Made by a program: the position numbers and the translations under genes. Of a stretch of 64,000 nucleotides of DNA, positions 62,673 through 64,000 are shown in pieces. Source of the stretch: Stagnihabitans lacustris (lineage in GTDB: Bacteria; Pseudomonadota; Alphaproteobacteria; Rhodobacterales; Rhodobacteraceae); contig NZ_JAPDGS010000010.1 of assembly GCF_025950525.1 (NCBI RefSeq), positions 1-64,000 on the forward strand, in the 5' to 3' direction. Position 1 is the first letter of the stretch, and every line of letters starts with the position of its first letter. The notes under the pieces are model-generated. The model was not told the origin of the DNA. It was given only the letters and a program-made list of their open reading frames with translations, and searched no databases.

Positions 62673-63905
62673 TTATTCGGCCGCCTTGCGCTTGCCCGCG
62701 ACGATCAGATGCTCTGGCCCATAGGGGAAGCCCGTGATGTTGCGGTTGCCGCCTTCGGTGATGACCAGGATGTCATGTTCGCGGTAGCCGCCCGCGCCGG
62801 CCATATGGTTCGGGATGGTGATCATCGGCTCCATCGAGACGACCATGCCGGGCTCCAGCACCGTGTCGCAATCCTCGCGCAGCTCCAACCCCGCTTCGCG
62901 GCCGTAATAGTGGCAGAGCACGCCGAAGGAGTGCCCATAACCGAAGGAGCGGTATTGCAGCAGGTCTTGCGCCGCATACATCTCGTTCAGCTCCTTGGCG
63001 ATGTCGGAACACTTGGCGCCCGGCACCAAAAGCTCTTTGCCGCGGTCATGGATCTGGCAGTTGAAGTCCCACAGCCGCAGGTGTTCATCCGAGGCATGTT
63101 CGGCAAACAGCGTGCGTTCCAGCGCGACATAGTAACCGGCCACCATCGGGAAGCAGTTCAGCGACAGGATATCCCCGGCCTCGATCTTGCGCGAGGTGAC
63201 GGGGTTATGGGCGCCGTCGGTGTTGATGCCGGACTGGAACCAGGTCCAGGTGTCCAAAAGCTCGCCCTGCGGCCAGATGCGGGCGATTTCACGCACCATC
63301 GTGGCGGTGGCGTGCAAGGCGACCTCGTGTTCCGGTGTGCCGACGAGGCTGGCCTCGACCACCGCGCCCCCGCCGATATCGGCGATGCGGGTCATCTTCT
63401 CGATATGGGTGATTTCTTCCGCCGATTTGATCATCCGGAGGCGCATGGAGTGCGCGGCGATGTCAACGAACTCCATCCCCGGGAATTCGGCTTTCAACAG
63501 GTTCAGCGTGTCGATGGTGATGTGGTCGAACTCGATCCCCAGCCGTTTGACGCCGCCGGTCAGCTGGCGGATGGCGTGGAAATAGTTGTCCTTCTGCCAG
63601 TCGGTATAGGTGACGTTCCGCCCGCCGAAGGTGCGCCGCCAAGGTTGGCCGCCGTCGATGCCCGCCGAGATCGAGGTGGCGACATTGTGGTCCACCAGGA
63701 ACCCATAACGGCGGCCGAATTGGCAGAACAGGAAGTCGGCATAGTAGTTGATGCAGTGATAGCTTGTGAAAAGCGCCGCATCTATGCCCTGGGCGGCCAT
63801 CACCTTGCGGATGGCGTCCAGGCGGCGTTGCATCTCGGGGGCGGAAAAGGTCGGGGCGACGGGGGTGCCGTTGCCGACATAGTTCTGAAGTCTTTCGCGT
63901 TGCAT
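62673..63905 (-). CDS. Creatinase (creatine amidinohydrolase)
   Basis: A 410-residue protein of the peptidase M24 'pita-bread' fold without metal. It matches what I recall of Pseudomonas creatinase over its whole length: FTSYHCINYYADFLFCQFG, SAGIDGGQPWRRTFGG, DTWTWFQSGINTDGAHNPV, LNCFPMVAGYYVALERTLF, YGHSFGVLCHYYGREAGLE and GMVVSMEPM. It hydrolyses creatine to sarcosine and urea in the cytoplasm. GGAG precedes the ATG at 63905. The AraC-type gene downstream and an unknown gene upstream lie on the same strand. Confidence 0.95.
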   Translation of the reverse strand: MQRERLQNYVGNGTPVAPTFSAPEMQRRLDAIRKVMAAQGIDAALFTSYHCINYYADFLFCQFGRRYGFLVDHNVATSISAGIDGGQPWRRTFGGRNVTYTDWQKDNYFHAIRQLTGGVKRLGIEFDHITIDTLNLLKAEFPGMEFVDIAAHSMRLRMIKSAEEITHIEKMTRIADIGGGAVVEASLVGTPEHEVALHATATMVREIARIWPQGELLDTWTWFQSGINTDGAHNPVTSRKIEAGDILSLNCFPMVAGYYVALERTLFAEHASDEHLRLWDFNCQIHDRGKELLVPGAKCSDIAKELNEMYAAQDLLQYRSFGYGHSFGVLCHYYGREAGLELREDCDTVLEPGMVVSMEPMITIPNHMAGAGGYREHDILVITEGGNRNITGFPYGPEHLIVAGKRKAAE

Positions 63906-63920
63906 TTGGGGTCTCCGGTT

Positions 63921-64000
63921 TTAACGATTGAACAGACGGGCCAGCCAGGCGGTCAGGCGGCCCAGGGGAACGGCGTCGATTTGGGCTTGGGTCAGGCCGC
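63921..64000 (-). CDS. C-terminal end of a gene entering from the right (partial)
   Basis: The last 25 codons of a minus-strand gene end with TAA at 63921-63923, giving GLTQAQIDAVPLGRLTAWLA and then RLFNR. Too short to identify. It is upstream of creatinase, 15 bases away, so probably in the same operon. Confidence 0.5.
   Translation of the reverse strand, partial: GLTQAQIDAVPLGRLTAWLARLFNR

Overview
The window looks like part of a large plasmid or chromid of an alphaproteobacterium of the Rhodobacteraceae type. It is GC-rich with long strongly biased ORFs, and it carries a complete repA-repB-repC module (51.8-55.3 kb) with 16-bp perfect palindromes typical of a partition site. The gene content (many ABC importers, FixJ/NarL regulators, creatinase, omega-transaminase) fits the same group. 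I saw no rRNA, tRNA, CRISPR array or intact insertion sequence.

Layout. 0-2.1 kb: a six-TM chemoreceptor and a small membrane protein. 2.3-11.4 kb: an Lrp-type regulator divergent from a nine-gene amine/amino-acid catabolic operon (semialdehyde dehydrogenase, transaminase, polar amino-acid ABC importer, cupin, FAD oxidase, 2-hydroxyacid dehydrogenase). 11.4-20.1 kb: a ribose-type ABC importer with glycerol kinase and an MsAcT-like SGNH esterase, divergent from a second SGNH esterase and a degenerate ROK regulator. 20.4-25.2 kb: a HlyD/RbbA/YhhJ-type exporter whose permease has an in-frame amber codon. A GbsR/MarR-type regulator follows. 25.8-30.0 kb: an RND efflux pair behind a 13-bp inverted-repeat operator. 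30.1-31.3 kb: an exported esterase. 31.8-32.4 kb: a decayed second repA, followed by a three-hairpin RNA candidate that recurs at 50.1 kb.

33.4-39.3 kb: a CsgG/HfaB-like secretion island with three tandem paralogous exported proteins of unusual repeat structure, a small curlin/HfaA-like protein, a lipoprotein and an OmpA-domain protein. 39.5-51.4 kb: a dense signalling island with two paralogous hybrid histidine kinases, four FixJ/NarL response regulators, two degenerate stand-alone receivers, a periplasmic molybdopterin-fold protein and small membrane proteins. The likely reading is that this phosphorelay controls the adjacent surface-protein export island, but that link rests on position only.

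51.8-56.3 kb: repABC, parS-like palindromes and a decayed ParB-like gene. 56.4-61.2 kb: an XRE regulator and a broken exonuclease-RecQ-UvrD fusion with four single-base indels, all in short G or C runs. 61.6-64 kb: a GATase1-AraC regulator and creatinase, suggesting creatine use.

Most of the annotation rests on motifs recognised by eye. Family names are recalled from known proteins, not searched.
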